A DNA stretch of 64,000 bases. It comes from Ampelocalamus luodianensis. Taxonomy: Eukaryota > Streptophyta > Magnoliopsida > Poales > Poaceae. The translations under genes were made by a program, and so were the position numbers. The notes below the pieces were generated by a model, which searched no databases, was not told the DNA's origin, and worked only from the letters and a program-made list of their open reading frames with translations. The stretch lies in the NCBI GenBank assembly GCA_036346255.1, contig CM070640.1, positions 41,597,238 through 41,661,237 on the forward strand, given 5' to 3'. Of this stretch, positions 11,171-23,084 are shown one piece after another; position 1 is the first letter of the stretch, and each line of letters begins with the position of its first letter.

Positions 11171-11324
11171 AAAGAGTTCAAGAAACCGACTAGATCTGGG
11201 TCGCTGCCTGGCAATCTTTGCCAGCTTTTCTTGTGCGTAAAGTCGGTCATGAATGTGCTTCAGCTTATAGCAGGGAGGGTATTGGTTGAATCTACTTCAG
11301 CTAGGGAATCTGATGGTGCAGCAC

Positions 11325-14300
11325 TGGTCAGCTATCGGGACCCGGATTAACACATCTGAAACCCTATGTGTATTATGAACTAGTCTCATAGTCAGTAGCT
11401 AGCTCACACGGTGACACATTGAAATACCATCCATTCGATGATTTAACTAAAAAGGTAGCAAAACAATAATAAATAATAATAACTGGACCTTATGGTCAAT
11501 GTTTACTTAACTTGTCACGTAGGGCTTAAGAATCAAATGAAACTCATGCAACAGAAAAGAAACTTGTGGAGGTCATTCGACATGCCCACAAGCAATCGAG
11601 CGGGGAGCGCATCCTAGTTCGCAAAGTCTTCAAAGAACTCCTCCTTGTAGAACTCTTAAGCGGCTTGACCTTCTTAAACTAAGCATCAATGTTTATAGTC
11701 GTGAGTACGTAAAGTACTCAACAAGTCGTAGGGAACAATATGCAATTAATATTCATGCAAAGTTTGATCAAAGGAATAGCCATATGGTTCTTTTGCAGAA
11801 AGCGGGTATTGAAAGTAAATACAATAATTAGATTGAGTTGAAATGATAATAATAAATAAAATAAACAATTATTTTGAAACAACTAGTGAACCTCCCATTC
11901 ACTTCCCAACCAAACCACCAAATAAACATCCCATCCACCAAGTGAACATCACATTCACCGAGTGAACATCTCATTCAACTTCCAACCATTTTATAAAAAC
12001 TCTATACCTCATATGAAATCCTCAAGCATTGTCCATAACCGGGGGCACGGTTGTTTAAATAGTTTTACAATTTGCAGATGTTGTACAGCTTGACCCACAA
12101 GAGATAAATTAATTTATAATGTTCGATCACACACTTCCATAGGTGCGTGACTAAGCGATTATCATAAGGCCTTTACAAAGCTCCTTCTCAACCCAGTTCA
12201 GCCCACTAAGTTTCAACACTGAATGTCATCGCAACCAGACAGAGCCCCCATCTTGCGCTATTGTGAGTAGACATCCATCCCGGAACCCACACCACCACAA
12301 CAGAACTAAAGTTAAGACCTTGCTAATTAATTAAATAGGTTCATCTCATACTAGACATGTGGTTGTACGATATAGCCCAGTTCAATGGCGCACAAGAATA
12401 AGTCCTTAACAAGTACTCGGGCAAGACCACCTCATCCCAATGTGCAAACAGCACCATCTGTACTACACGATCACTCGCCTAAGCGAAAACCATTTTGTTT
12501 AACCACACCAATAATAACCCCTGCCATGACACACAATTTTATAACAGCGGCATCGCATCACAACTTGTACAACAGTGGCATCGCATCATAATTTCATATA
12601 TCATTAAGTCAAATTATCATCATTGAACATGTGGCATGAGTCCATCGTATAACTAAGCATTTCTACGATAACCCATGTTGGTGATACAAATATGTCCAAC
12701 TAGTAATGACCATCCTATAGTGACAAAGAAAACATGGTATTCAAATAATCAATGGCGATATAATGACAAATAGGTGATTAACTACTCCCAAAAGCAATTG
12801 ATATAAAAATAGCATGCAATTTGATATAAAACAATATAATTTTTAAAAGATAGGTTCAACATGATTAAAGGATTATGACTTGCCTTGGCTTTGCTTAATT
12901 ACCATACTTTGGTCTTTAAACCTTGCTCCTTCTCCAGCTCCTTGAAAAACGTTGTCCAAACGAGAGAGAGAAAACAAACGAAACACAAATAAATCTAAAA
13001 GAAATTCAAATAAAATACAAAACCAACTCTAAAAGAAAGAACTCGATTTTAAATGAACTTAGGAACTTGAATGGGCTGAATTGGACTTCGGACGAAGGAG
13101 AACGGGCCCTCAGAAGATTTAAATCTAAGAAAAAGAGAAAGAAAACACTATTTCAGGATTTTTTAATTTCCTTTCTAAAGGAAATTCCAGATTACTACAT
13201 CAGCATGATGTCAGCAACAGAAAAAGAATTTCGGCCGGAATTCAATTTCTAAAGAAAAAGAAAGTTAATCACTGACAGGTGGGCCAATGGTCTATAGACC
13301 AAGTCCGTGGAAGAAGGGTTACGGTGCACTGTGCACTGGGTTCACATAATAGGAATTAACAAGTAGGGTCCACATGTCGATGACAAGGTCCACGATGAAC
13401 CGAATTCATAGGCTAGGGTTTAGAAGTGTGCCACATAAGCGACATGCGAGCGGCTAGGGCTGAGGTGGCAGACACGCAGCAAGACACGCAAGCGCAATTG
13501 CTGAGGTGGAAGCTGACGCGGCTGCTGACTGGGATGACACGCAAAGGCGACAGTGCAAAGAGACTGAAGGTCGACGGTGAGCGACGACGCAACTGGGGCG
13601 AAGGCGGAACTGGCGAACGACGGCCGCTCGACGAGCTTGGAGTGGTGCAAACAAAAGAGGAGACGACGACGCACTCCGGATCTTGTGCCGAGGGGTGACC
13701 AGTGGTGAGAGTTGAGTGGTGGAGGACTTCGGTCTTCAATGGCAACAGGGTTCCAGCGGCGCTCCGATGAAACAAAGGATAGGGTAGCATAGATCAGGAC
13801 GACGCGATGCCGACGACGGCAACGACAAAGGACGGAGCACACTAATGGCAACAAAAGACGACGACAAAAGTGTTGACTGCTATGGCTCCAACTCAGCGAT
13901 TGGTGATGATTTCGAGGGCGATGGCTAGGGCTACGGGTGTGGAGAGGCTCAGGAATGCGAAGACTGAGGGGGCAGTGAGGTTTTAAAGGCGGCGACGAGG
14001 AGATTGAAACGGACACAGTGATGAAGCCGTGTTGGAGATGGAGACGAGAATGGCGCTAGGACAAACTCAGCTGACAAGTGGGTCCCACACGTCAACGACT
14101 TGGGTGAGGCACGAGACACAGGCGCAACGCGTGGCAGCAGCGGGAGCGGGCTGGGTTGACGAGCATGGAAACAGATTGACAGGGTAGGAAAGAGGAATGG
14201 GCCGGAAGGCAGAAAATACTCTCGAACACGAAGAACCCAAATAAAAAGGTTTTGAATTTAATTGAAGTTTAGATTATTCACATTAAATGGTTTTAATTTT

Positions 14301-14560
14301 TTAAAATTCAAATTAAGCTTTGAATTAACCAAGAAAATTCAAATGGTTATTTTTATTTTTAAAGGCTTCAAAAGAACTCCAAATTTGGAATGCTACTTCG
14401 GCGCACCACTGGTATGCTTAACAACAACCAGAGCACCCGCAGAGACTACTGTAGCAGGTCTTGCCCTGGTCGTTGGTCTCTCGACCAAGACCTATGAAGA
14501 CTATGCATCAATGGTCTTAGTCTTCTTTGCCAACCGGGGTTGGCAAATGGATTTAGACTA
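11325..14560. mobile_element. Long LTR-like block, copy A (same family as 61.2-64.0 kb)
   Basis: The sequence starting GGGACCCGGATTAACACAT shares a long ordered set of motifs with copy B at 61.2 kb: GTCCATAACCG..CACGG, CCCACAAGAGATAA, CACACTTCCATAGGTG, GGACTTCGGACGAAGGAG and CTAAAGGAAATTCCAG. At about 3.2 kb it fits a long LTR of a grass Gypsy element, probably chromoviral; the lineage is a guess. Between 13,400 and 14,250 it is GC-rich with overlapping open frames on both strands that match nothing and are compositional. The right boundary is approximate, and no target duplication was resolved. Confidence 0.55.
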
Positions 14561-14895
14561 GTCGACACCCCACTTTCTGTTATGTATCTAAAAGAGAAAC
14601 ATAAGTTTATCAACTACAGTCTTAAGCAAAAAAAATCAAGCTAAGATTAAAATTATACATACCTGCATTCGTTCATTTATGAACTCTATAGACACTCCAA
14701 TTAGGCAGGAAGGTTGGTCGTCGAAAGAGATGTGCTCTGAGCCATCTCTTGCATTCTTCAACATAGTTGAAGTCCTTTCTTCAACCACCTCCTCTGGCAA
14801 TACTAAAAGCAAAAAATCATGTGTTGGAGGAAGTTATGGATGATCTTCTGACCAGTAAGTCTGGCAGCTACCAACGAAATGACTGCATCAACGAG

Positions 14896-15315
14896 TCACT
14901 TCTCCTCTGCTGGCAGCTCCAGGGAGGCCTTCTCATTCTTCACGTCTTGAGCAGACCAAGTCAGAGGAGGGCTTCCGGTGTACTTCTGACGACTACCTCC
15001 AAGGATTTCGGAGTATAACCACTCCTTCTGGTAGTCATGCCATGTACCTTTGATAGGAAGGGGGGATATTTTTGACCATTTGGTCGTGGGGCCTGAAATA
15101 CATGCAACCACAGTACCCCTGACCTCTATTGTTGCAGGTAAACTGGTAAAAGTGGCGGAAAAGACAAATAGGGGAGGAAAGCTTAGCAAAGATGCGATAA
15201 TTCCCTCTCCGCCAAGCGAAAACCTAATTTCACGAAAGAAGCGAAGAGGATAATCCGACCTTCCGGAATTGGAGCCGTTTCGCTGCCGTAGGGACTCTAT
15301 TTGATTAGAGCTCAA
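14896..15315 (-). pseudogene. Tat-type antisense ORF remnant (putative Transposase_28-like)
   Basis: A 139-codon minus-strand frame includes GTWHDYQKEWLYS and GSPPLTWSAQDVKNEKAS, the style of the antisense ORF found between pol and the 3' LTR in Tat-lineage Gypsy elements and annotated as 'putative gypsy type transposon'. It lies just upstream of a purine tract and the 3' LTR of the element, where that ORF is expected. The frame is much shorter than the full-length protein. Identification is from memory of the motif and is moderate. Confidence 0.45.
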
Positions 15316-15511
15316 GCCGAGAGATGCCCTTGGTTCTCAAGTTATTGAATCTTGCTCTCAGAGAAATATGAACTACCCCAAATCCCCATGATCAAGATCA
15401 AATAGAGATTTTTGGACATGAAGAGAGTTGGAAACGAAGAGAGTTGGAGACGAAGATACCCAAAGGCGGGGGCTTGAAAGAAAATCTTAAGTAAATATTT
15501 TCTATTTTCTT

Positions 15512-16029
15512 AAACCTTGGGGGCTAGCTAGCATCTCTGAGACCCAGTTTATAACGGTTTTGAGCGTACGACCGGTATTTAGAGGAAGTCTAATCCCTTT
15601 TACTACGATTAGTCATGGACACTACACTACCAGCTATACGGTTTTGGGTCATCCCCGACCAGCAAACTGGTCGAGAGTCATGATAGTTTCCTACATGACT
15701 AAATGTGAGAGTGGTTATTGGCGCATCTGGCAACTTACAATAGTTAGTTAAGAGACGTGACGGTTCAATACTCAACAAAGGAACATGCGTGAAGATAAGA
15801 GACACCTTTAGCGATATTAACTGCAAACCCTTCGATAGCTATAAAGGGATAGCCCACATATTCTGTAATATGGTTATTCGATTAATCTAGAAGTTTTGCG
15901 ATAATCTAGACATCCACATTCTCATTGTATGCTTATACATTTATTGTATCCACGGCAATAAAAATCTTCGTTTAGATTGTGCTCCCATATTATTTTCTCG
16001 GTAAGCTCATTAGAACTGTGTCCCAATCA
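15512..16029 (+). repeat. Polypurine tract and 3' LTR of the Tat-type Gypsy element
   Basis: CCTTGGGGGCTAGC (about 15,516-15,529) resembles the GGGGGCTA polypurine region of Tat elements. The following ~500 bp ends in GTAAGCTCATTAGAACTG and GTGTCCCAATCA, matching the 5' LTR remnant at 3,820-3,863. The exact LTR start is not resolved. Confidence 0.6.
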
Positions 16030-17240
16030 TCCACACAGGCATGTATCAATTTATCATTCATTCTCATTCGTACACATACATAGCAGTACTGTGCGCACGA
16101 TCAATTAATTCACCTGGGCAATGCTATGTCTAATTAAAGCGAGCGCACGTACTGTATAAACTCATGCAGATATGACATAACATACATGTATCCTTTTTTT
16201 CCTGATTACAATAATAACGCACACGCACATCTATCACCATCACACGCACACGCGAATACATGTCCCTCGAGCACACGTCTAAAAATATAAAACTAAGAAT
16301 AAATCTACGTCCTCACAAAGTTTCTACTGTAGAATAAAACAACTGTTTCGGAGACACGCCATTAACAATGCACGCAACAACAGTACTTCGAGAGACGAAG
16401 GGAGCAGTGTAGCACATGCTGGTACAGGCGGCTATTGCGAGAGGGCAAGTACGCAGGTGGGGGCTAGCTAGCTAACCTTAATTTCTTTCTTCACATGCTG
16501 ACACACATGCATCCATGATTTCATCAAAGGCCAGAGTAAAGGTGGGAGATCGATCCAAGTCACACACTGATACAGGCATACATATCACTCCTATATTTCA
16601 CCGGTTTCATTCAGAGAGAAGGTGATCAGTATAGCAGGAGTGTGTACATGTAGACCAGCTGATCACACAATATATATCTTGGTGTTGTTGCAAGAAACTA
16701 TTAAGCCAATCGATCGTGAAAGGCAAATTAAAGGGATAATCGCTAGATCATGCAAGTGCGTACCAGTGCGCTGCACTGCGTGCAAGTCATCGAGTGAGAA
16801 GTGAGAACGAGAGAGAGAGGGAGAGATCTAGATCTAGAGAGTGGCAGCTCAGGTGTGTGCATTTATGAAAAGAGAGGCGCCATGCATGCAGCAGGTACGT
16901 TCGGTCATGTGGGCATGCTCCTAGCAAGGCATGCGCTACTGTTCCTCGTTGGCCTTTTCCTTTCTTCTCCTCCCATTGGCCTTGGCTTTTCTCGTGTGAA
17001 AAGTGCTTGCGAGGAGTGAACAGCACTCTGCAATGCACTGTAGCAAAAGTAAAATATGAAATATAGCAGTTACAAACGTGAACACAGGGGTGGTCTCGCC
17101 CGGAAGCGGCGGGGCCGCAAATTTTCCGATGTAACTGGCGAAACAATTTCGCTGGGTACTGACGACGGTCACTCTTGGTAGGAGTAGGATGCTTTGCCGC
17201 AACAAAACAAAGGCTTTCAGAGCAAATTGGGTGCCTATAG
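16030..17240. other. Low-copy non-coding spacer
   Basis: No gene is recognised. The stretch has CA-rich microsatellite-like sequence (16,205-16,265), a GAGA tract at 16,806-16,830 and CTAGCTAGCTA at 16,464-16,474, in the manner of a regulatory flank of a grass gene. Open frames at 16.8-17.2 kb on both strands give no recognisable product. Confidence 0.4.
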
Positions 17241-18487
17241 TGTTAGTAATCTTTGTGCATATGGTATACCTAGATTTTGCGTAGAGTTTATTTACATAGT
17301 CCTACAATATTTAGGTAATTTTCATTTTGGATACTAGAGATTGTTTGGTATCCCTTCAGGATATGTAGAATCATTTCCAGATACGAATTGTCATTTGCTC
17401 TTAATAAAAGAGCACCACTGTAATCAAATTTTGTGAACAAGAGCAATAGAGAAGAAGAAGAAAATCATAAAAGTTGTTATTGTTCCAGTAGCACAATTTT
17501 TTTTACGTTCTTGTGTTCGCGTGTGTTCGTCTTCGGTTTGGCCCAACAATTGTTATCAGAGCTCTAGGGTCGAAACCCTAGCTGCTGCCCCGGGAGGGGT
17601 GATCTCAACTCACGGGGTGGCATATACGGCTTGTCGGCGCAAGACGCGGCCAGCGTGGTGGAGCTGCACGGCTGGCACGGGCAGCTGGAGACGCGGCGCG
17701 GCTTGGCGCGGGCTAGTCTCAACAGGTCGGCAGCGACGCTGGGCATAACGGATCTAGCGGCGACCGCGCGGCGCAATCTCGTCAGTGAGCGCATGTATGT
17801 AGTTGAGTCCATGCATGTAGGAGCAGCAATGCCGAGTCATGTGTGTGTGCATTTTAGCACATCGAGTTAGTTGCTTGTATGCATGTGGAATAGATAGTGA
17901 TGCACATCGCTGGAACGCAAGATGAGTTGTGTGTTACCAAAGTGAAAGCGTTGTGTTGGTATTAGGCGGTTGCGGTGCCATTTGTGTGTGTGTCTGTGAA
18001 GTTGAGTCCGAAACATTGAGGAGATGTGTCCGCCGTCCTGAGTCGCGTCCGTTGAGTTGAGTCTAGGACGTTGAGGAGATGTGTTCGTCGTCTTGTATTG
18101 AGGAACAGTTGGGCAAGTCGTAGTTGAGACCGACTGTCTCAATAAATAAGTGTACAAAGATTAGGGAGTGATTTGTTGGTAATATTTGTGCATATGGTAT
18201 ATATAGATTTTACGTAAAGTTTGTTTACATAGTTCTACAGTATTTAGGCAGTATTCATTATGGATACTAGAGTTTGTTTGGTATCACTTCAGGATATGTA
18301 TAATCCTTTTCGGATACGAATAGTCGTTTGGTCTCAATAAAAGGACACCCCTGTAATCAGATTTTGTGAACAAGAGCAATAGAGAAGAAGAAGAAAATCA
18401 GAAAAATTGTTATTGTTCCAGCGGCACATTTTTTTTTTGTTTTGCGTTTTTCTGTTTGCATGTGTTCGTCTTCTGTTTGGGCCAACA
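17241..18487 (+). mobile_element. TRIM/SMART-like mini LTR retrotransposon, two LTRs
   Basis: LTR 1 (17,241-17,548, TGTTAGTAAT...CCCAACA) and LTR 2 (18,174-18,487, TGTTGGTAAT...GCCAACA) share the order CATATGGTATA, GGATACTAGAG, TTCAGGATATGTA, AATAAAAG and GAGCAATAGAGAAGAAG. A primer-binding site TGTTATCAGAGC lies at 17,551-17,562. The 625-bp internal domain is GC-rich at 17,580-17,790 and open (+ 17,631-17,870), but encodes nothing I recognise; it may be a captured host fragment. The flanks TATAG and TACAG are a plausible decayed target duplication. Confidence 0.85.
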
Positions 18488-18884
18488 TACAGATGGTTGT
18501 AGTAGTGTGCATCGGGTGAATTGAAGCAATGTTTTCCGGAGTCATTTTTTTCTTGACTATTCTCTCACAGATCGTTTCTATAGTAAAATACTATAGAAAG
18601 GATCACTAATGTCTTGCAGAATTAGGAAGCACTTCTTTCTCATGGTTGGTTTTGGAGGTGAGAAATATCTCCGTCTGCAAATGAGAACCGAGACTCCTGA
18701 ACTTCGTCGGACAAAGGGATGAAGAAGGTGTACGTGGCTTCATCTGGACCACATGAAAGATTCAAGGATCCAGATTTAGCGAAATCCACTTGGTAGAGTT
18801 ATGGGTAACTCCAGGGGATCCGCACCCCTACCCCTTTAGTCACAAAAGAAGACCTTTTTTAATTTTCAAAGTCAACAACATGTC
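18488..18884. other. Unassigned spacer
   Basis: A short non-coding stretch between the TRIM and the hAT element. No coding frame, structural RNA or repeat boundary could be supported. Confidence 0.4.
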
Positions 18885-18892
18885 ACTTTGAC

Positions 18893-20114
18893 CAGTGGCG
18901 GAACCACCGTAGGGGCAAGCCGGGGCGGCTACCCCGGGTCTCCCGGTCGGGCCAACCCCCCCCCCCCTAGTGCCAGGGGCGGACCTACCATTATGGCAAG
19001 GTCTGGCATTTGCGAGCTTGCTCCCATCGCCGAACCCCCTACCCCTCCATCCTTGGCTCGTAGCACCGGCATCGGAGAAGAAGCTGCTGCCTGGGCAAAA
19101 GGCAAAGGAGTAACCGAGTAAGGTCAGAAGGAGTTGTTTGCTGGGCGACCATTCACATTCATGCGCAGTGTGCAGCTTCGCGCTCACCAGCCCAAGTGCC
19201 CAAGTACCCAAGCCCCAAGACCTCCCCAACTCCCCAAGTGCCCACTGCTTCCAGTCTTCCTCACGCCCTCACCCCCACTCCTAGATCCGGGCCGAGGCGA
19301 GCGGCGCCGCCGTGAGCGCGGCGAGGCGCGGCGGGCGGCAACCGGCGAGCACAGTCAAGGCGGCGGCAGACACGGACGGACGGAGCGCGGGGGTGATGGA
19401 GCGTTGAGTTGTGAGCCGTCGACCGTCGAGGAGGGGCGAGGCGAGGGCTCAAGGCACTGACGCACCGGCTGCCGGCGCCGGGCGACGCTGCTCCAACCTC
19501 CAAGGCACCAGCCTCTAGGCGCCGCACCGAGCGACGCTGCTCCGTACCTCCGTCTCCCACTCTCCCAGCCTCCAGACCTCCAGGGCTCTAGGCGCCGTCG
19601 CCGCTGCGCCGGCCGCCGGGCGACGCTGCTCCACCCTAGCCTCCCAGACGCCGGATATCGGGCAAGTGCGCACTGCGCTGCTGCCTTTGCAGCTCTGCCT
19701 CCCCTCCAGTCCGAGCATTAGGTAATATAATCTCGTAAATTTTCTGTGGATTTGATTTTTCTTTGCCCATATCTAGATATCTTGTGTTGGTTTTCTTTTC
19801 ATATCATCACAAGAATATTACAATGGAGACTGTCGGCCGTTGCAGACTCGCAGCGCCAGCAGGCAGCAGTGAGCGCCTGAGCGGTGATTAAGAGTTGAGC
19901 CCTTGAGCATGATTTTGAATTTTGATTCAATTTTAGTAAATTTTGATGTGTTGTAGGAATTTTGATCTATGTTGTCTGGTTGTATCGGTTAGATCTTGAT
20001 AATTTGAACGAATTTGATATCATTAGTTATATTGACTACTGAATCACATTGTGCTTGGTATTTTTTATACTACGAGTTCGCCCCGGGTCTTAAGAAATCC
20101 TGGTTCCGCCACTG
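18893..20114. mobile_element. Non-autonomous hAT element with GC-rich cargo, TSD ACTTTGAC
   Basis: The termini CAGTGGCGGAACCACC (18,893) and CCTGGTTCCGCCACTG (ending 20,114) are inverted repeats. A perfect 8-bp duplication ACTTTGAC flanks them (18,885-18,892 and 20,115-20,122), diagnostic of hAT transposition. The interior at 18,950-19,720 is very GC-rich, with repeated GGCGACGCTGCTCC blocks (about 19,480, 19,528, 19,619) and a low-complexity CCCAAGTGCCCAAGTACC tract. It carries no transposase. The GC-rich interior may derive from a host 5' UTR or exon, but the source is not recognised. Confidence 0.9.
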
Positions 20115-20122
20115 ACTTTGAC

Positions 20123-20703
20123 TACTAAATTTTATCATCATATTTTTATTTTTAATAAAATTGTAATGTTTTGAAATTATTTTCCGTGACAAATTTACTC
20201 GTATCATTTTCGTACATCCAAACCATATATTTTAGATGATATTTTTTTATCAAAATTTATACGATTTAACTGTACGTATTGACGGAGAGAATACGTAGGC
20301 AGTGACCGGCGCTGTTCCGGCATGGAGTAGCTATAGTACGGTACTATATGTCCATCATTGCAGTAGAGGCAACTGATGGTGCCAGACTGCAGCAGCTGCA
20401 TGATCTTCAGAACTCGATCAGGAGAGGAGTGAAAGGGAAGTCTGCCGTGATGTACGTACACGATCGGCCGGGAGTGATCGATGCTCGGTCAGTGAAACAT
20501 GGTGAAACGTAATGTGGCCGGCCAGCTGAGGATTTACTGCATCCACTGGATTCGTTTTGCAAGGATCGATCGATTTTACTGCATGCATGGCATTGGCAGG
20601 GAGCAATCCTAGCTAGTTAATCATTCTTTTGGTTGGTTTGGTGGGTGCTGATGATCAAGAGTGAGAGCGAAGCTAGCTATTGCCATGATCGATCGAGTGG
20701 ACA
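20123..20703. other. Low-copy non-coding spacer
   Basis: No coding region is supported. GATCGATCG and GCATGC motifs recur, as in the other low-copy stretches. Confidence 0.4.
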
Positions 20704-20705
20704 TA

Positions 20706-20966
20706 CGCCTCCGTTCTTCTTTACTTCCGGTCTTCGAATCTGTACCATCAAACTTTCTAAAGTTTAACCACTAATAGATTTAAAATTATCTAGATTGACT
20801 ATATAAAAAAATCAATAAATTTGTCGTTAAAAATACTTTCATAATATTATAATTTTATTACCACATCTTAATGTAAAGTTATAATAAAAAAATAACAGTC
20901 AAAGCCGCATCTCAGATACCATGAATTTTTTTAAAAAAACATCACGTAAAAAAATGGAGTGAGCAG
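20706..20966. mobile_element. Stowaway-like MITE
   Basis: The left end CGCCTCCGTTCTTC and the right end AAAAAAATGGAGTGAG are a diverged version of the CTCCCTCCGTTC/ATGGAGGGAG Stowaway terminus. TA dinucleotides lie at both boundaries. The 261-bp length and AT-rich interior fit a Tc1/mariner-derived MITE. The termini are imperfect, so the boundaries are approximate. Confidence 0.6.
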
Positions 20967-20969
20967 TAG

Positions 20970-21480
20970 CTAAGGATAACTGTAATTTCACGTTAGACCT
21001 GTGGTTATAATACTCAGTACATGAAGGGCCGTGGAAAAGATACAATGCATGCATGCATGCATGCAGTGCTTAATTAACAATCAGCAGAGCCAAAGCCAAC
21101 GAAAGCAAGCTAGCTAGCATCGGGATTCGGGACACACACATGCATGCATGCATGCAGTGCTGATCGATCGATGTTTGATTGATAGATTGAAACCGTGCGT
21201 GCATGCATGCTGAAGATCGACAAGAAGAGATGCAGTCTGGTCACCAGTCACCACATAGATCACGTACGGTACACACAAACAAACGCCGGCCGGATGCGAC
21301 GGAGAGAAGTGACATGGTCAACACAAGAAACTGTAGCCGGTGAAGAGCAATGGGTCCGGCCGCCGCCCGATGCATATGCAAAGCCCAAGGAACCGGCCGG
21401 CCGGACGGACGAGCAGACTCGTCTCCTAGCTAGCTTCACTCCGGCATGCATGCATATAGCTTGAGAAGTGTGCGTGCGTG
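20970..21480. other. Low-copy spacer with ATGC tandem runs
   Basis: GCATGCATGC runs occur at 21,044-21,066, 21,139-21,156 and 21,199-21,212. The frame at 21,195-21,464 has no recognisable product. It may be a regulatory or UTR flank of a low-copy locus. Confidence 0.35.
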
Positions 21481-21504
21481 TGTATATATATATATATATA
21501 TATA

Positions 21505-21750
21505 GGAAAAATACTTTCTACTCCCGGGTGTAGTTACTCCCACTTTTGATATACCACCTAAAAGAACTTGACATACTCCTTTATCACTTTGGGTATACTC
21601 ATATACTAATTATAAGATACTCCAATGTGAATCACACGATAAAATTGCAAGAGAGTCTATAGTTTTTAGCATATTTTGTAAATACCTTCATATTCGCACA
21701 TAAAAAGGAGTATGTCACATAAAAAGGAGTATATCTAAAAATTGTACATA

Positions 21751-21820
<70 letters not shown>

Positions 21821-22211
21821 AAGCCTTTTCCTACTCCCGGGTGTAGTTACTCCCTATTTCGTATCTCACAATGTAGGGAGTATCTTGCGCAACTAAGAGT
21901 ATGTATGTGTAGTATACGAGTATATAAGATCACCTAGGTGGTATTCACACCTTTTTAGGGGTGGTATATACAATTTTTTAGACATACTCCTTTTTATGTG
22001 ACATACTCCTTTTTATGTGCGAATATGAAGGTATTTACAAAATATGCTAAAAATTATAGATTATTTTGCAATTTTTTCGTGTGGTTCACATTGGAGTATC
22101 TTATAATTAGTATATGAGTATACACAAAGTGATAAAGGAGTATGTCAAGTTCTTTTAGGTGGTATATCAGAAGTGGGAGTAACTACACCCGGGAGTAGAA
22201 AGTATTTTTCC
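21505..22211. mobile_element. 707-bp foldback element in a TA-repeat target
   Basis: Arms of about 240-250 bp (21,505-21,753 and about 21,965-22,211) are inverted repeats. The outer ends are GGAAAAATACTTTCTACTCC and its complement. They share CATACTCCTTTATCACTTTG, GATACTCCAATGTGA and CATATTCGCACATAAAAAGG. TA runs flank both sides. The middle contains a (TA)n tract (21,755-21,818) and a second, shorter copy of the CTACTCCCGGGTGTAGTTAC motif (about 21,831). There is no coding sequence. It is a hairpin-type, non-autonomous DNA element. Confidence 0.8.
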
Positions 22212-22710
22212 TATATATATATATATATGCCTACACGTACGTGCTTGTCAGTATTGTAGGAGTACGTACGTCGATCGATAGGCTGTGTGATCTTCGGCAC
22301 GTTGGATGTGTTTGGTTGGTTGCCTGCAGTGGATGCAGAATCTATTTGGGAAGAGTTTTTTGGTTGTCTGAATGCAAAAAGCAGATAAAGATTCCCTATA
22401 GAGCTAGGCCACCCGGATACGCAGAAGTTGAGCTTCTCTCATCAGCCAAGTCCAACTAATTGCATGATTGGACAGTGCTCGGAGTATATTAAGTGTTATT
22501 AGGTGTACATTAAAGCGGATTAAGGCTTAATAACAAAAGTAATGACTACTATAGTGTTTTAAGACAAATTAAAGGCTTGTTAACAATCTTTTTAGCATCT
22601 CCAACGCAAACAACCAAACAACATCTCTAAAGATGTAGTCTGGCCGCAACCAGGCAATCAAACAACCCACACTTGCATCCCAAGAGAAGTTGACTTAGCG
22701 AGCCAGGATA
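22212..22710. other. Possible decayed MITE, no gene
   Basis: TGTGTTTGGTTGGTTGCCTG near 22,308 and the complement-like CAACCAGGCAATCAAACAAC near 22,647 could be the ends of an inverted-repeat element of the 'GTGTTTGGTTG' type. The interior is non-coding. Boundaries are not resolved. Confidence 0.3.
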
Positions 22711-22715
22711 GGATC

Positions 22716-23079
22716 TGTTATACGCGACGGCGGAGGAACGACGAAGTAAACAAGATCAATCGCAGAGAGACACGAGATTTAACGTGGAAAACCCTCTCAA
22801 TGCGAGAGGGAAAAAACCACGCGCCACCAAAGAACAATCTTCACTATATCGGGTGAGGTTACAACGGGGATTTACAACTCGATTCGATATCCCAAACAAT
22901 GCTTACGAAATATATATATCGAAACCCTAATTGACTAGGATCCATACTGCTGGGCTTCGCCCCACTCCCTGCGCCCGGGTGCAGGGCCGCCCGCTCCGCC
23001 CTAAGCCTCGGCGACGGGCTCGCTACGCTCCGCCCGTAGCCGCCTAATTGATGTATAGAATTTGGATCACAAATCAACA
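22716..23079 (-). mobile_element. Solo LTR (Copia-like), TSD GGATC
   Basis: The 364-bp unit starts TGTTATACGC and ends AAATCAACA, with a perfect 5-bp duplication GGATC on both sides (22,711-22,715 and 23,080-23,084). Read on the minus strand it has a TATATATAT promoter-like tract (about 22,908) and ends with the TTTTCCACGTTAAAT stretch common at the R-U5 end of grass Copia LTRs. There is no internal domain, so it results from LTR-LTR recombination. Confidence 0.8.
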
Positions 23080-23084
23080 GGATC

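Noticed and set aside
13413..14016. Long minus-strand frames (125 and 198 codons) as genes
   Set aside because: They are Ser/Pro/Arg low-complexity translations of a GC-rich part of an LTR-like block, open in several frames at once.
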